Source: Dyadobacter chenhuakuii (GTDB lineage: Bacteria; Bacteroidota; Bacteroidia; Cytophagales; Spirosomataceae). Taken from it: a stretch of DNA of 64,000 nucleotides. A program made the translations under genes and the position numbers. This document shows positions 1 through 9,277 of the stretch, in pieces (the stretch's first letter is position 1; the number at the start of each line of letters is the position of its first letter). The stretch covers positions 744,001 to 808,000 of the forward strand of contig NZ_CP098805.1 in NCBI RefSeq assembly GCF_023821985.2. Reading direction: 5' to 3'. The notes under the pieces were generated by a model. It made no database searches, had not been told where the DNA came from, and worked only from the letters and a program-made list of their open reading frames with translations.

Positions 1-2
1 TG

Positions 3-1184
3 AAATTGCTTTCTGGTGTGCATTCTATTGAACAAAATGCCCGAACAACCGAAAGTCGGGAAAGAAGAATTGAGGAAGTAAAGAGCTTTAAGAATGAAAA
101 AGGCAAAACAGTCTTCTACATTATAAATTACGAGGATAGAGAAGGGTTTGTAATCTTGTCGGCTGATAAGAGGTTGAAACCAATTTTGGCATTTTCAGAA
201 GACGGATCCTTCGGCGAGAAAACCGACAATCCTGGAATTCAGCTTTGGTTTGATATTATTAAAGAGAATTTCAATGGCGCGCAAAGGCAATCTGAGGCTC
301 ACATTGATGTTATTAACCATTGGGCGCAACTCGAACAAAATCTGCGAGGCGGTCGCATTTTAGACGAGGCAATCAACACGCCGGAGCTTAGTTGCGAATG
401 GTTCGTGACGCATCCGTTGCCTGGAAATTCGACGGTGGCCCATTTGACTACCAATTTGTCAACATGGAAACAAGGGATTGGTTATAATGCTTATTGCCCG
501 GCAGGCGTTGCTGTAAAAAATTGCAAAGGAGATTATCAATGCTCAAAGGCCCCAACTGGTTGTGGCCCGGTTGCAGTTGCGCAGGTTTTGAAGTTTCACC
601 ACAAACCTGTAACAGCCAATGGGCATGCCTATTCATCGGCAATGTTCAATGCTATGCCTAAAAATGCACCTCCTCAATGCCAGCCCAGCAATGCAAATCA
701 CATCAACTTGGCACAGCTGATACGCGATGCCGGGAAAGATATGGATGCAGTTTATAATACTATTGTTCCTGCATTGGGCATCCCTATGTCCGGCTCAGGG
801 TGCCAGACCTGGAGTATACCCGGACATATTGATAATTTTTTTGCAAATCGAGGTTTTACTTCTTTTGATAAAGATTTCTTTGGTAATGCTGCAACTGTTA
901 GTGAGGAATTGCGGGCAAGCAGACCAGTTATAGTTTTCGGCTCAAACTGCGCTGCTTGTGCCGCAAATCAGCACATTTGGGTCATGGACGGCATAAAGGA
1001 TTTGTATGCAGTTTTTAATGACGCCAATGGCTACTGTTATGAAAATCACTCCATCTATTATCAAATGAATTGGGGCTGGGGGGATATTTCCGAGAACAAT
1101 ACGTGGTTTTCTTATACAGGCATCGTAGGAGCGGGTACCCTATATAACAGTTCAAATATGCGAGCTTACATAATTAAACCTTAA
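3..1184 (+). CDS. C10 family (streptopain-like) cysteine protease, 5' end cut
   Basis: Papain-fold secreted protease of family C10 (streptopain/SpeB, Bacteroides Bfp type). The frame is open to the left edge, so the signal peptide and true start lie outside the window. Counting from the TTG at position 6, residues 1-120 look like the inhibitory propeptide (a 'FVILSADKRLKPILAFS' stretch typical of C10 prodomains). The catalytic Cys is about residue 186 in 'PTGCGPVAVAQVLKFH', the His about 323 in 'NQHIWVMDG', and the C-terminal 'NWGWG' motif is present. It is probably secreted or surface-bound and activated by removal of the propeptide. A lipoprotein follows 9 bp downstream and is probably co-transcribed. 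Family assignment is firm; substrate unknown. Confidence 0.88.
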   Translation, partial: KLLSGVHSIEQNARTTESRERRIEEVKSFKNEKGKTVFYIINYEDREGFVILSADKRLKPILAFSEDGSFGEKTDNPGIQLWFDIIKENFNGAQRQSEAHIDVINHWAQLEQNLRGGRILDEAINTPELSCEWFVTHPLPGNSTVAHLTTNLSTWKQGIGYNAYCPAGVAVKNCKGDYQCSKAPTGCGPVAVAQVLKFHHKPVTANGHAYSSAMFNAMPKNAPPQCQPSNANHINLAQLIRDAGKDMDAVYNTIVPALGIPMSGSGCQTWSIPGHIDNFFANRGFTSFDKDFFGNAATVSEELRASRPVIVFGSNCAACAANQHIWVMDGIKDLYAVFNDANGYCYENHSIYYQMNWGWGDISENNTWFSYTGIVGAGTLYNSSNMRAYIIKP

Positions 1185-1193
1185 TATACTTGT

Positions 1194-1718
1194 ATGCGAA
1201 CTTTCATACTGATATTGTGTATCAATCTGATGATTGGGTGCCATCCTAAAAATTTAGGGCCTCGAGGGGATGTTATCGGTAATGGCGGCGATGGCATTAC
1301 GGGATACTGGAAAATGACAAAATATGAAGTTAAAGGAAGAGATATGCCTTTGGATAATGTCTCGCAAATGTCATTTCTAAAAACGCAGATTGGTTTTATG
1401 CAAACCGATAGTCTTAAAACTCCTTTTTACAAGCAAGGGACAGGCTATCGGATATTCTCATTTTACGACGTAAATATGGATAGCACGTCCCGCTATTTGG
1501 GCATTTTATACGATTACTGGTACAACAAGAAGACGAAGCAGAGTGCATTCTATTACAGAATGGATGAAACGAACGGATTCTTGGCAGTCATTGATCAGGA
1601 TGTAACTGCGGGACTGACTACCAAGATTAAGTTGAGTAATTTAATGAAAAGCACCGTATACAAACCCGAACTGGATACATTGGGATATACCTATGAGCCG
1701 ACAGCTAAATTTGAATGA
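1194..1718 (+). CDS. Lipoprotein of unknown function next to C10 protease
   Basis: A 174-residue protein starting with a short type II signal, 'MRTFILILCINLMIGC', which places the lipidated Cys at residue 16. The mature part is rich in aromatic and beta-type sequence and ends without a membrane segment; I do not recognise a named domain. It starts 9 bp after the protease stop on the same strand, so the two are likely one transcript. In Bacteroides, C10 proteases are sometimes encoded beside small exported inhibitors, so a role as inhibitor or chaperone is possible. That is inference from position only, with no sequence motif behind it. Confidence 0.7.
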   Translation: MRTFILILCINLMIGCHPKNLGPRGDVIGNGGDGITGYWKMTKYEVKGRDMPLDNVSQMSFLKTQIGFMQTDSLKTPFYKQGTGYRIFSFYDVNMDSTSRYLGILYDYWYNKKTKQSAFYYRMDETNGFLAVIDQDVTAGLTTKIKLSNLMKSTVYKPELDTLGYTYEPTAKFE

Positions 1719-2025
1719 AGTTGAGCGTCATTTTGTCATTGATTTGCGAACCTGTTCTTATCAACACTAACTTTCCTCATGAAACATCTGACAAAATTTG
1801 GAGTCATTTTGTTATAGTGGTGGGCTAAAAAGGTTCTATAAAATAATGAAGCAAAGTGGAAAGCAGGACAAGCTTGACGCTCTGATTTTATGCCTGAAAT
1901 ACGAGGTGCTGCTAATACGGTCAGGGTTTTCTATACCAATGCAATGCTTCTTTAATGATATAGATTTGGTAGGCTCTTGAAATTCTGTCTGAGAGGGAAG
2001 GCGTATTAATTTAAGATCACTAAGC
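1719..2025. other. Intergenic, no gene recognised
   Basis: About 300 bp between the convergent lipoprotein gene and nuoA. Short open frames exist on both strands (about 60 to 80 codons) but they overlap each other, have no recognisable sequence and look like chance. I saw no hairpin strong enough to call a terminator. Confidence 0.5.
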
Positions 2026-2496
2026 CTACTTTTTGCTATACCTTTCATTAACATTAGCATACAAATCCGCAGGAACAGGCGAGTCAATCACAGGAACTTG
2101 TGGTTTTGGCCTTACCCAGTCGAGGTAGCCTTTGCCCCAGGCGTAGGCGAGGCCTAGGATGAGGATTCCGATGAAGACGGTCATTTCGGCGAGGGCGAAC
2201 CAGCCCCATTGTCCGTTGGTTTGGGTGATGAGGTCTTCATTTCCGAAAACTATCGCCCAGGGAAACAGGAAAAGCAGCTCAACTTCAAATAAGACAAAGA
2301 TTAATGCGATCACATAAAAACGCACATTGAACTGAATGTTGGCATTTCCCAATGGATCTTCGCCTGACTCATAGGTGGTCAGCTTTTCCTCATTTGGCCG
2401 GTGCGGTCGCAGGAATTTGGCAATGGTAAGCATTAAGCCCAGCAAGGCGATTGCTGCAATGATGAAGAGTAGGATGTAGCCAAAATCAGAGATCAT
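2026..2496 (-). CDS. nuoA: NADH-quinone oxidoreductase subunit A
   Basis: Membrane subunit A (ND3) of respiratory complex I, which oxidises NADH, reduces quinone and pumps protons. The 156-residue protein has three hydrophobic segments (about 5-28, 62-84 and 92-115). Between the first two is the family signature 'YESGEDPLG', whose Cys counterpart is replaced by Ser as in many bacterial NuoA, followed by 'VRFYVIALIFVLFEVELLFLFPW'-type sequence (about residues 58-80). The charged tail after the third helix is longer than in E. coli. No other nuo gene is visible: the flanking genes are a TSUP exporter upstream and, convergently, a lipoprotein. Assignment is firm; isolation from nuoB-N is unusual. 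Confidence 0.92.
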   Translation of the reverse strand: MISDFGYILLFIIAAIALLGLMLTIAKFLRPHRPNEEKLTTYESGEDPLGNANIQFNVRFYVIALIFVLFEVELLFLFPWAIVFGNEDLITQTNGQWGWFALAEMTVFIGILILGLAYAWGKGYLDWVRPKPQVPVIDSPVPADLYANVNERYSKK

Positions 2497-2592
2497 AGTC
2501 CGGGACTCGTTTTTACAAAGCTACTGAATTTAGGCTTTTGACGTTAATTCAGGCTTTAAAACGTTTGAAGTGGCAAAGAAGAGGCTTGTAGC

Positions 2593-3474
2593 TTAAAGAC
2601 TTAGCCAGATTGTTCTTACGCTCAGCCCGATTACCAACGCTCCGATAATCAGCATCAAAGGTTTGCGCTTTATTTTTCCAACAAGCATTGCACCAAAGGG
2701 AGCCGCAATAACGCCGCCAATAATAAGACCCGAAACAACTTGCCAGCTGCTAACTCCCGTGAAAATGAGAAATGTAACACCGCTGGCAAATGCAATTACG
2801 AATTCAGCGGCATTCACAGAACCAATGGTGTAGCGTGGATCGCGGCCCTGGCCAAGCAATGTTGAAGTAACGATCGGTCCCCAGCCGCCGCCGCCGATGG
2901 AATCCAGGAAACCGCCTGCTGCTGCCAGGATGCCTATTTTCTTGGTTTTGTTTTTAACCAGATTCTTTTGCAATGCTTTCCTGATGATGATCAGGCCCAA
3001 AATAAGCATGTAAGCCGCAATGTAAGGTTTTACTAAATCGCCATCAATCACGTCTGAGAGCAGATAAGCACCTGTAACCGCGCCCAGCACACCGGGGATC
3101 AGCAGACTTTTGAAGAGTTTCTTATTAATATTTTTGTAACGAAAATGCGAGATAGCGGAAGCGCCGGTCGTAAACATTTCTGCCACGTGCACGCTCGTGC
3201 TGCTGATCGCCGGCGGCACGCCCAGGCTTAGCAAAAACGATGTGGATGTAACCCCATAAGCCATGCCCAAAGCGCCATCCACAAGCTGTGCGGCCAGACC
3301 TACCAATAGATACAATGCAAAATCGCTTCCAATAAACGCACTAACATTCTCTTCGCTGATTGAAAATGAGCCGTTGAAAATAAATAGCGCAGATAATATG
3401 ACCACGATGCCCGCGGGAACAATGTACCAGTTGGATATTGTGGGCAGTTTAAGTGAGAGCACTTTTGTAAGCAT
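2593..3474 (-). CDS. TSUP family sulfite/organosulfur exporter (TauE/SafE)
   Basis: Inner-membrane permease of the TauE/SafE (TSUP) family, which moves sulfite, sulfonates or related small anions. The 293-residue protein has about eight hydrophobic segments and the two-fold repeat typical of the family: 'GLAAQLVDGALGMAYGV' in the first half and 'AAGGFLDSIGGGGWGPIV' in the second, both carrying the conserved Gly-rich signature. It is about 96 bp upstream of nuoA on the same strand and may share its transcript, but no sulfur gene is nearby to indicate the substrate. Confidence 0.85.
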   Translation of the reverse strand: MLTKVLSLKLPTISNWYIVPAGIVVILSALFIFNGSFSISEENVSAFIGSDFALYLLVGLAAQLVDGALGMAYGVTSTSFLLSLGVPPAISSTSVHVAEMFTTGASAISHFRYKNINKKLFKSLLIPGVLGAVTGAYLLSDVIDGDLVKPYIAAYMLILGLIIIRKALQKNLVKNKTKKIGILAAAGGFLDSIGGGGWGPIVTSTLLGQGRDPRYTIGSVNAAEFVIAFASGVTFLIFTGVSSWQVVSGLIIGGVIAAPFGAMLVGKIKRKPLMLIIGALVIGLSVRTIWLSL

Positions 3475-3579
3475 TACTGTTGGATTTTGGAATCGCCGAT
3501 AAACAGGAAGTTACAAAAGTAGTAAAACTATTTAATCTACGTAATTAATAGATTATTAAAATTTGATCCGTTTTTTGGT

Positions 3580-5283
3580 TTACCAGATAATTTTTAAAAG
3601 TGAAACGCCTTGGGCGGGTAAATCGAAATCAAGCTTAATCTGCTCTTTCTCAACATTAACCCATTGTGGCGAAGTCAATGTTTGTAACTGACCGGCGTGT
3701 TCCAATGTGGCGATCTGCTCCGCCGTCGGCTTTTGCGGTGATCCCATTTTTTTCCAGACTTCATACGCATTGCTGTGCTCCTGATCAATGCGGTAATGCT
3801 GCACCTGAACGCGTTTCGCCTTCACACCATTGAGCTGCACACTTACCGGAGAAGCTTCGACAATCTTGTTGTCGTCATGATAATTCCAGACCATAACAGC
3901 AGCTTCACGGTCATTTTTTGTTGCGAAAGCATTGATATCCCGCTCACCTCGAACGCTTTCCTTTCTTAGTTTTTCAAAATTATAAGCCAAATTTTGCTTC
4001 ACCTCCACACGGTTTCCGTCCATCATCCCAAACATTCTAAACACATTCAAAACAGGCTTATCGACACCATTCGTCGCCAGATCGCGGAAACCGCGGAACC
4101 AGGGCTGGTCTTCAAATTCAAAGGCCCACGTCACCGCACCCAGCAGATTCACGCCATGCGCATCAGCCAGTTCATGCTTTCTGGGAAATGAGGCAGCCGT
4201 GTAACTCGAATACATGGTGCCGTTCCGGTAAGCGTTTTGGGGATGCAGATCTTCCGAGCAAGCCGCACAGCCTTCGGGATCGGATTCACCTATGATAATC
4301 GGCAGATTTTTCAGGCTGGGGTAGGAGGCCACGATCTCGAAACCTTTGTTAATGTCGCGCAGCTGCGTGCCCATATCCATGCGCACAATGCCGTCTACAA
4401 CCTTGGGATTGCCTTTTGCGTGAAAGGTGATGACGTCGAGCGGCGAGCCTGTTTTGCCTGTCACATAATTTTTGCCGCTCACGACATGATCCAGAAAAGT
4501 CCTGAAAAACTTGGCAGAAACATCCCAGTTTGGGCCCGTAACTTCCGGTCCGCCTATTTTCGCAGTTGGTAATGCACGCTTCACCGCGTCGGCGGAATAA
4601 TCGTAAAGTTTAATGTATTCTTCCGTCGTACCTTTCCAGTAACTGATGTTGGGCTCGTTCCAAAGCTCCCAATACCAGGATTCAACCTCGGCCTGGCCAT
4701 ATCGCTTCACCGAATGTTTCACCCATTGGAACACCAGCTCCGCAAATTTTTCATAACTGTTGGGCGGATAAGCCCAGCCTGTGTAAATGTCGTTATAATC
4801 ATCGCCCGGCTTCCAATGATGGCGGTAAGGTTGTGGTTTGGACGATAATGCTTCGGGCATGAAGCCAATCTGCGCGATCGGTTTCATGCCTCTTTCTATA
4901 TATGTATCAAAGATTTTGTCAACAATGGCCCAATCATAAACCGGATTTCCCTTTTTATCCTCAGTATAAACATTCGTCGAGCCCCACTTCAACGCCGCCA
5001 CGCCATCACCCGTTACAAACATACTATGCGCCCGAACATAAACCGGCACCTTGCTCAGCTGCGAAATCTCCGTTAGCAATTTCTTCCCATCCTTCATATA
5101 AGTATAATTCGGCTCATCATACCCAAACCAAGCCCAAATCGGCTTCGCCAGGCCTTTTTCGACAGCGAGGTTGATTTCGATGGCGACGGGTTTTTGTTTG
5201 GTTTTTTGGGCAGAGCAATGTTTGCTGAAAACAAGAAGAGCAAAGCCTGACAAAATCCACCGCAGCATATTTTTGATGATCAT
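3580..5283 (-). CDS. GH39-like secreted glycoside hydrolase
   Basis: Exported glycosidase of clan GH-A, closest in motifs to family 39 (beta-xylosidase, alpha-L-iduronidase type). Residues 1-25 form a signal peptide ending 'SKHCSAQ'. The (beta/alpha)8 domain follows: the acid/base Glu is about residue 210 in 'ELWNEPN', and the likely nucleophile Glu is about 333 in 'IIIGESDPEG'. A beta-sandwich domain fills the last 150 residues, as usual in GH39. At 567 residues it is normal length. It stands alone, with no SusCD or other carbohydrate gene in the same operon, so the glycan cannot be inferred. Family is likely; activity is not assigned. Confidence 0.78.
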   Translation of the reverse strand: MIIKNMLRWILSGFALLVFSKHCSAQKTKQKPVAIEINLAVEKGLAKPIWAWFGYDEPNYTYMKDGKKLLTEISQLSKVPVYVRAHSMFVTGDGVAALKWGSTNVYTEDKKGNPVYDWAIVDKIFDTYIERGMKPIAQIGFMPEALSSKPQPYRHHWKPGDDYNDIYTGWAYPPNSYEKFAELVFQWVKHSVKRYGQAEVESWYWELWNEPNISYWKGTTEEYIKLYDYSADAVKRALPTAKIGGPEVTGPNWDVSAKFFRTFLDHVVSGKNYVTGKTGSPLDVITFHAKGNPKVVDGIVRMDMGTQLRDINKGFEIVASYPSLKNLPIIIGESDPEGCAACSEDLHPQNAYRNGTMYSSYTAASFPRKHELADAHGVNLLGAVTWAFEFEDQPWFRGFRDLATNGVDKPVLNVFRMFGMMDGNRVEVKQNLAYNFEKLRKESVRGERDINAFATKNDREAAVMVWNYHDDNKIVEASPVSVQLNGVKAKRVQVQHYRIDQEHSNAYEVWKKMGSPQKPTAEQIATLEHAGQLQTLTSPQWVNVEKEQIKLDFDLPAQGVSLLKIIW

Positions 5284-5311
5284 GAAAGTCTTGATAAAGG
5301 TGGATTTGTTG

Positions 5312-6218
5312 TTAAATGACGCCGGTTAGGAAATCAGTGTAATTGTCCCGGTTAATCCAGTTGGTTTTGGCATCCGGGTACGCTTCAACGAAAGCCTTGG
5401 GAAACTTTACTTTACTGTCATTCCATTTAAATTCGTATGCACTAAGCTGTTCATTTTTAAGTTCGAGCCAATCGAGTTCCTGCTGGTCATAGGTCCGCCA
5501 GAAATAAGTGTAAGGAAAAGTGCGCGTGTAAGTGTTGTATTTTACGCGTTCAGACGCCAGATAATTTTCCCAAAGCGCGCCTATATCCTGGCGTTGTGAT
5601 ATAGGGGCAAAATTATTGATGAGTCCGTTCCTGATCCCATTGTCAAAAAAATACCACTTGGAAGATTTTGTAACTTCCTTTCTGAGGTTTTTGCTGTAAC
5701 CGCCAATGCGGAAAATGATGAACACCTTTGAAAATAAATCAAGATATCTCTCGACCGTATTACGATCAATCTGCAAAGCTTTGGAAAGTTCTTCAAATGA
5801 TACTTCCTGGCCAACCTGATAGGCAACCAGTTGGAGCAACTGTAACATTTTGTGCGAGTAACGCACTTGTTCAAACATCAAAATGTCCTTCAATAAATAG
5901 GCGTTTACCAAACCTTTAAGGTAATCGGTTTGCTCTTCGGAGGTGGGAAGTTGCACGACATCCGGATAGCTGCCGAATATCAGACGATTTTCAAGGTTCT
6001 GGCGTGTTTCGAGGAAATTCTCCTTTTGTGCCAATTCCAAATGAGCCAAAGGGAAAAGCTGAAAGTTTATTTGTCTGCCAACCAATGGTTCGCCCGTTTG
6101 GTTAGAGAGTTCAAAGGCAGATGAACTTACCAACTCTGCGTGCGCCGGTCAGAATCAGAACCTAATTAGATTTCAGCTTCTCCTGAATAGCGGAAAAAAT
6201 GTGTCTAGGGTAATACAT
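5312..6218 (-). pseudogene. Decayed DUF4143-type AAA ATPase
   Basis: Remnant of the common AAA_14/DUF4143 ATPase family. The longest open frame (273 codons from a TTG) begins only at 'SSSAFELSNQTGEPLVGR', which lies mid-protein in intact members, and runs through a complete DUF4143 C-terminal domain. Upstream, another frame still reads 'MYYPRHIFSAIQEKLKSN', an amber TAG at 6162-6164, then 'VLILTGARRVGK', the Walker A motif. Directly after that Lys the frame changes and about 70-80 residues, including Walker B, are missing. So there is one nonsense codon and one internal deletion with frameshift. The product cannot be a working ATPase. A short C-terminal protein might still be made from the TTG, but I think that unlikely. 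Confidence 0.82.
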
Positions 6219-6230
6219 AATTGACGATTC

Positions 6231-6278
6231 GTTGAATGAACTCAACGAATTTAGCTAAATCTGTTGAGTTCATTCAAC
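6231..6278. repeat. 48-bp near-perfect palindrome
   Basis: Two 16-bp arms, 6231-6246 (gttgaatgaactcaac) and 6263-6278, are exact reverse complements. The 16 bp between them contain a second perfect palindrome, atttagctaaat (6249-6260), sharing the same centre, so only two positions per arm break the symmetry. The 8-mer attgacga stands on both sides in direct orientation (6220-6227 and 6281-6288). It lies between thiF and the decayed ATPase. It is AT-rich with no T-run, so a poor intrinsic terminator. A small inserted element with target duplication, or an operator, is possible. Confidence 0.75.
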
Positions 6279-6323
6279 CGATTGACGAAAACTGATACGT
6301 AAAGTCTTGATCAAAATAACAAC

Positions 6324-7394
6324 TTACCAATTCCCAGCCCAAAAGCTCGCTCCGTCAAACCCGCTCTGCGCCAGCAGCTTTGCAGCCTGCGCGCTTCTTT
6401 TTCCGGTTTGGCAGTAGAAAACAATGGTTTTGTTTGGTGGTAATGTGGGGAGAATGTCTGGGATTTCGGATAAGGGAATATTAATGCCGCCGAAGTTATC
6501 GGCTTCGAATTCGTTGTATTCTCGGACGTCGACAAGGTGGATCTGGCCGGGATAGGAGGCTTCAATGCGTTCGAATTCTGCAAAGGTCAGTTCTTTGAGG
6601 TCAGATTTTGGGTCTGCTTTTGCTGTGCCTGTCTTTGCTGAGTGTGTTTGGGTTGATTTGGAGGCGGATGCTGTGATGTTGGTGGATCTTGTGAAAGTAA
6701 AAATGTTGGTGTTGTTGGTTAATGTATTGATGATAAGCAGTTTACCGGATAGCGGTTCTCCAATTTTACAAATAATTTTAATGGCTTCGTTAGCCATGTA
6801 ACTTCCGATAATTCCGGGCAAAATGCCGATAACGCCGGCTTCGGCACAGTTGTCACCTTCTTCGGCGTCGGGGAAAAGGCAGCGATATGTGGGGCCGCCT
6901 TTGTAATTGAAGACAGACACTTGTCCCTCGAAACGCAGGATGGAACCGAAAACGAAGGGTTTATCTAATGCCACGCAGATATCGTTGACCAGATAGCGGG
7001 TTGGAAAATTGTCGGAGCCGTCGATGATGAGGTCGTAATTGGCAATGAGCTGGGCTGCGTTATCTTCCTGTAAGCGAGCGGCATAAGGCGTGAGCTGCAC
7101 ATAGGGATTCAATGCTTTGAGCTTTTGGACGGCGGTAGTGACTTTGCTTTTGCCTACATCTGCGGCAGAATACAAAATCTGGCGATGCAAGTTGCTCAAA
7201 TCCACCACGTCATCATCCACAATGCCAATGTTACCGACACCAGCCGCCACCAGATATTGCAGCACCGGGCAACCCAAACCACCCGCGCCAACAACAAGCA
7301 CTCTGGCCTGTTTCAGCTTTTCCTGCCCAGCCAGGCCGATTTCCGGCATAATGATCTGCCGACTATAACGCTTCCTTTCTTCTTTTTCAAACAT
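6324..7394 (-). CDS. thiF: ThiF/MoeB-like adenylyltransferase with C-terminal rhodanese
   Basis: E1-like enzyme that adenylates the C-terminal Gly of ThiS so that sulfur can be loaded for thiazole synthesis. Residues 1-240 are the Rossmann domain, with the ATP motif 'GAGGLGCPVLQYL' and 'DLSNLHRQ'. A Ser/Thr/Ala-rich linker follows, then a rhodanese domain (last about 95 residues) with the catalytic loop 'CQTGKRS'. I chose the ATG that gives 'MFEKEERKRYSRQ', 13 bp after the thiH stop; an upstream ATG would overlap thiH. The CXXC pair that binds zinc in most MoeB/ThiF proteins is not visible after the Rossmann domain. It is the last gene of the thiamin operon. Confidence 0.88.
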   Translation of the reverse strand: MFEKEERKRYSRQIIMPEIGLAGQEKLKQARVLVVGAGGLGCPVLQYLVAAGVGNIGIVDDDVVDLSNLHRQILYSAADVGKSKVTTAVQKLKALNPYVQLTPYAARLQEDNAAQLIANYDLIIDGSDNFPTRYLVNDICVALDKPFVFGSILRFEGQVSVFNYKGGPTYRCLFPDAEEGDNCAEAGVIGILPGIIGSYMANEAIKIICKIGEPLSGKLLIINTLTNNTNIFTFTRSTNITASASKSTQTHSAKTGTAKADPKSDLKELTFAEFERIEASYPGQIHLVDVREYNEFEADNFGGINIPLSEIPDILPTLPPNKTIVFYCQTGKRSAQAAKLLAQSGFDGASFWAGNW

Positions 7395-7407
7395 TGTATT
7401 TAAATTT

Positions 7408-8520
7408 CTATGGCTTAAAAACCGCGTCCCAATCCTTCCAAACCGGCTCATAGCCCCGTTCCCGGATCATTGCCGCAATCTGCGCGGGCGAGCGCTCGTC
7501 TGAAATTTCAAACTGTTCAAGCGACTCAGGTTCAACGGCATATCCGCCCGGGTTGGTTTTGGAGCCTGCACTAATTGACGTAACGCCCAGCTGAATGCAA
7601 TGATCGCGAAACTGCTCAGATTCGCGCGTTGAAAGTGAAATTTCAACTTCCTCATTCATGATCCGATACGCACAAATCAGCTGTACAAGTTCCCGGTCTG
7701 TCATTTCTACCTTTGGTTCGAGCCCGCCGGAAAATGGCCGCAGCCGGGGAAATGATAAACTATAACGCGTTTGCCAATAGGTTCGTTCGAGATATTGGAG
7801 GTGGGCGGCTGTAAAAAAACTGTCCGTCCGCCAATCTTCCAGGCCGATTAAGACGCCCAAACCCATTTTAAGAATGCCTGCCTGTCCAAGCCGGTCGGGC
7901 GTTTCGAGCCGGTAATCGAAATTTGATTTCTTGCCTTTTGGATGATGCTTTTTGTAATCTTCCTTGTGATAAGTTTCCTGGTAAATCAGCACCGAATATA
8001 GCCCCAATGCGATCAATTCCTCATATTCAGCGGTTTCCAGCGGCTGGACTTCCATGGATATTTGTGAAAAATAAGGCCGTATCAACTCAATCACTTCCTT
8101 GAAATAGGTCGTGTGCACGGTTTGGTTTGCTTCACCGGTTACAAGCAAAACATGGTCATAACCCAGGGATTTGATCACATTTACTTCGCGCAAAATCTCT
8201 TCTCTGGAAAGCGTTTTTCGCCGCACTTTGTTGTCCAGACTAAACCCGCAATAGGTGCAAATATTGGTGCATTCATTTGATAAATACAGCGGAATGTACA
8301 TTTGCAGGGTTTTACCAAAGCGCTTTTGGGTCAGTTTGCGGCTGAGCTGGGCCATGGGTTCAAGGAAATGGGATGCTGCGGGGGAGATGAGTGCTTTGAA
8401 ATCCTCCAATGTTCGTTTTTGGGCCAAAAGTGCATTTAGGACATCCTGTGCCGTTTTGGAATAAATGCTGACCTTAACCTCCTCCCAGTCATAGGCCTCG
8501 AATTTGTCCTTAAAGCTCAT
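7408..8520 (-). CDS. thiH: 2-iminoacetate synthase ThiH
   Basis: Radical SAM enzyme that cleaves tyrosine to p-cresol and dehydroglycine, the glycine-derived unit of the thiamin thiazole ring in anaerobic-type pathways. The CX3CX2C cluster motif is at residues 84-91 ('[12 protein letters not shown]'), followed by a ThiH-type TIM barrel; the C-terminal third carries the family's BATS-like region. The length of 370 residues is normal. The start overlaps the end of thiG by 11 bp, so translation is probably coupled. Use of ThiH rather than the glycine oxidase ThiO is what the sequence shows; no thiO is present. Confidence 0.94.
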   Translation of the reverse strand: MSFKDKFEAYDWEEVKVSIYSKTAQDVLNALLAQKRTLEDFKALISPAASHFLEPMAQLSRKLTQKRFGKTLQMYIPLYLSNECTNICTYCGFSLDNKVRRKTLSREEILREVNVIKSLGYDHVLLVTGEANQTVHTTYFKEVIELIRPYFSQISMEVQPLETAEYEELIALGLYSVLIYQETYHKEDYKKHHPKGKKSNFDYRLETPDRLGQAGILKMGLGVLIGLEDWRTDSFFTAAHLQYLERTYWQTRYSLSFPRLRPFSGGLEPKVEMTDRELVQLICAYRIMNEEVEISLSTRESEQFRDHCIQLGVTSISAGSKTNPGGYAVEPESLEQFEISDERSPAQIAAMIRERGYEPVWKDWDAVFKP

Positions 8521-9277
8521 CCAAAAATGCGGTTAATGGGCTGCTAGCCACGGCGAAATTTTCCTGATTTCCCAATCGCGCCTCAAATGCCATACGCCCT
8601 GCGATCACCCCCATCTTAAATGCCTCCGCCATCGCCACGGGATCGCCGGCAACCGCAATCGCTGTATTGACCAAAACCGCATCCGCGCCAATTTCCATCG
8701 CTTTCGCAGCATCCGAAGGTGAGCCAATCCCAGCGTCTACGATGACGGGAACATTACTCTGCTCAATAATAATTTCCAGGAAATCAATGGTTTTCAAACC
8801 CTTATTACTGCCAATGGGAGAACCCAAAGGCATTACGGCGGCCACGCCAGCTTCCTCCATTCTTTTGCACAAAACCGGATCTGCATGAATGTAGGGCAGG
8901 ATTACGAACCCGAGCTTTGCCAGTTCCTCCGCAGCTTTTAGCGTTTCAATCGGATCGGGGAGGAGATATTTTGGGTCGGGATGGATTTCCAGTTTGAGCC
9001 AGTTGGTTTCCAATGCTTCCCGGGCAAGCTGCGCCGCAAAAACAGCCTCTTTTGCCGTTCGGACGCCGGAAGTGTTGGGCAGCAAATGAATGTGCGGATG
9101 TTTCAAATGCAAAAGCATATCATCTTGCGCATCATTCACATTTATCCGCCGCAGCGCAACGGTCACCAGTTCCGAGCCCGAAGCCAGCAAAGCTTCTTCC
9201 ATCAACGCGGCAGAACTGAACTTCCCAGTCCCGGTAAAAAGCCGCGATTCAAATGTTTTATCTGCGATTTTCAACAT
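8510..9277 (-). CDS. thiG: Thiazole synthase ThiG
   Basis: Builds the thiazole phosphate carboxylate from deoxyxylulose phosphate, dehydroglycine and ThiS thiocarboxylate. The 255-residue TIM barrel shows the conserved 'RLFTGTGKF' start, the '[17 protein letters not shown]' strand with the Schiff-base Lys, and the phosphate-binding '[31 protein letters not shown]'-type region near residues 185-215. It overlaps thiH at its 3' end and the tenI/thiE fusion by 7 bp at its 5' end, so all three genes are translationally packed. Confidence 0.95.
   Translation of the reverse strand: MLKIADKTFESRLFTGTGKFSSAALMEEALLASGSELVTVALRRINVNDAQDDMLLHLKHPHIHLLPNTSGVRTAKEAVFAAQLAREALETNWLKLEIHPDPKYLLPDPIETLKAAEELAKLGFVILPYIHADPVLCKRMEEAGVAAVMPLGSPIGSNKGLKTIDFLEIIIEQSNVPVIVDAGIGSPSDAAKAMEIGADAVLVNTAIAVAGDPVAMAEAFKMGVIAGRMAFEARLGNQENFAVASSPLTAFLDEL

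Noticed and set aside
1798..2087. 60-codon plus and 83-codon minus frames next to nuoA
   Set aside because: They overlap each other and nuoA's 3' end, with no recognisable sequence or ribosome entry signal.
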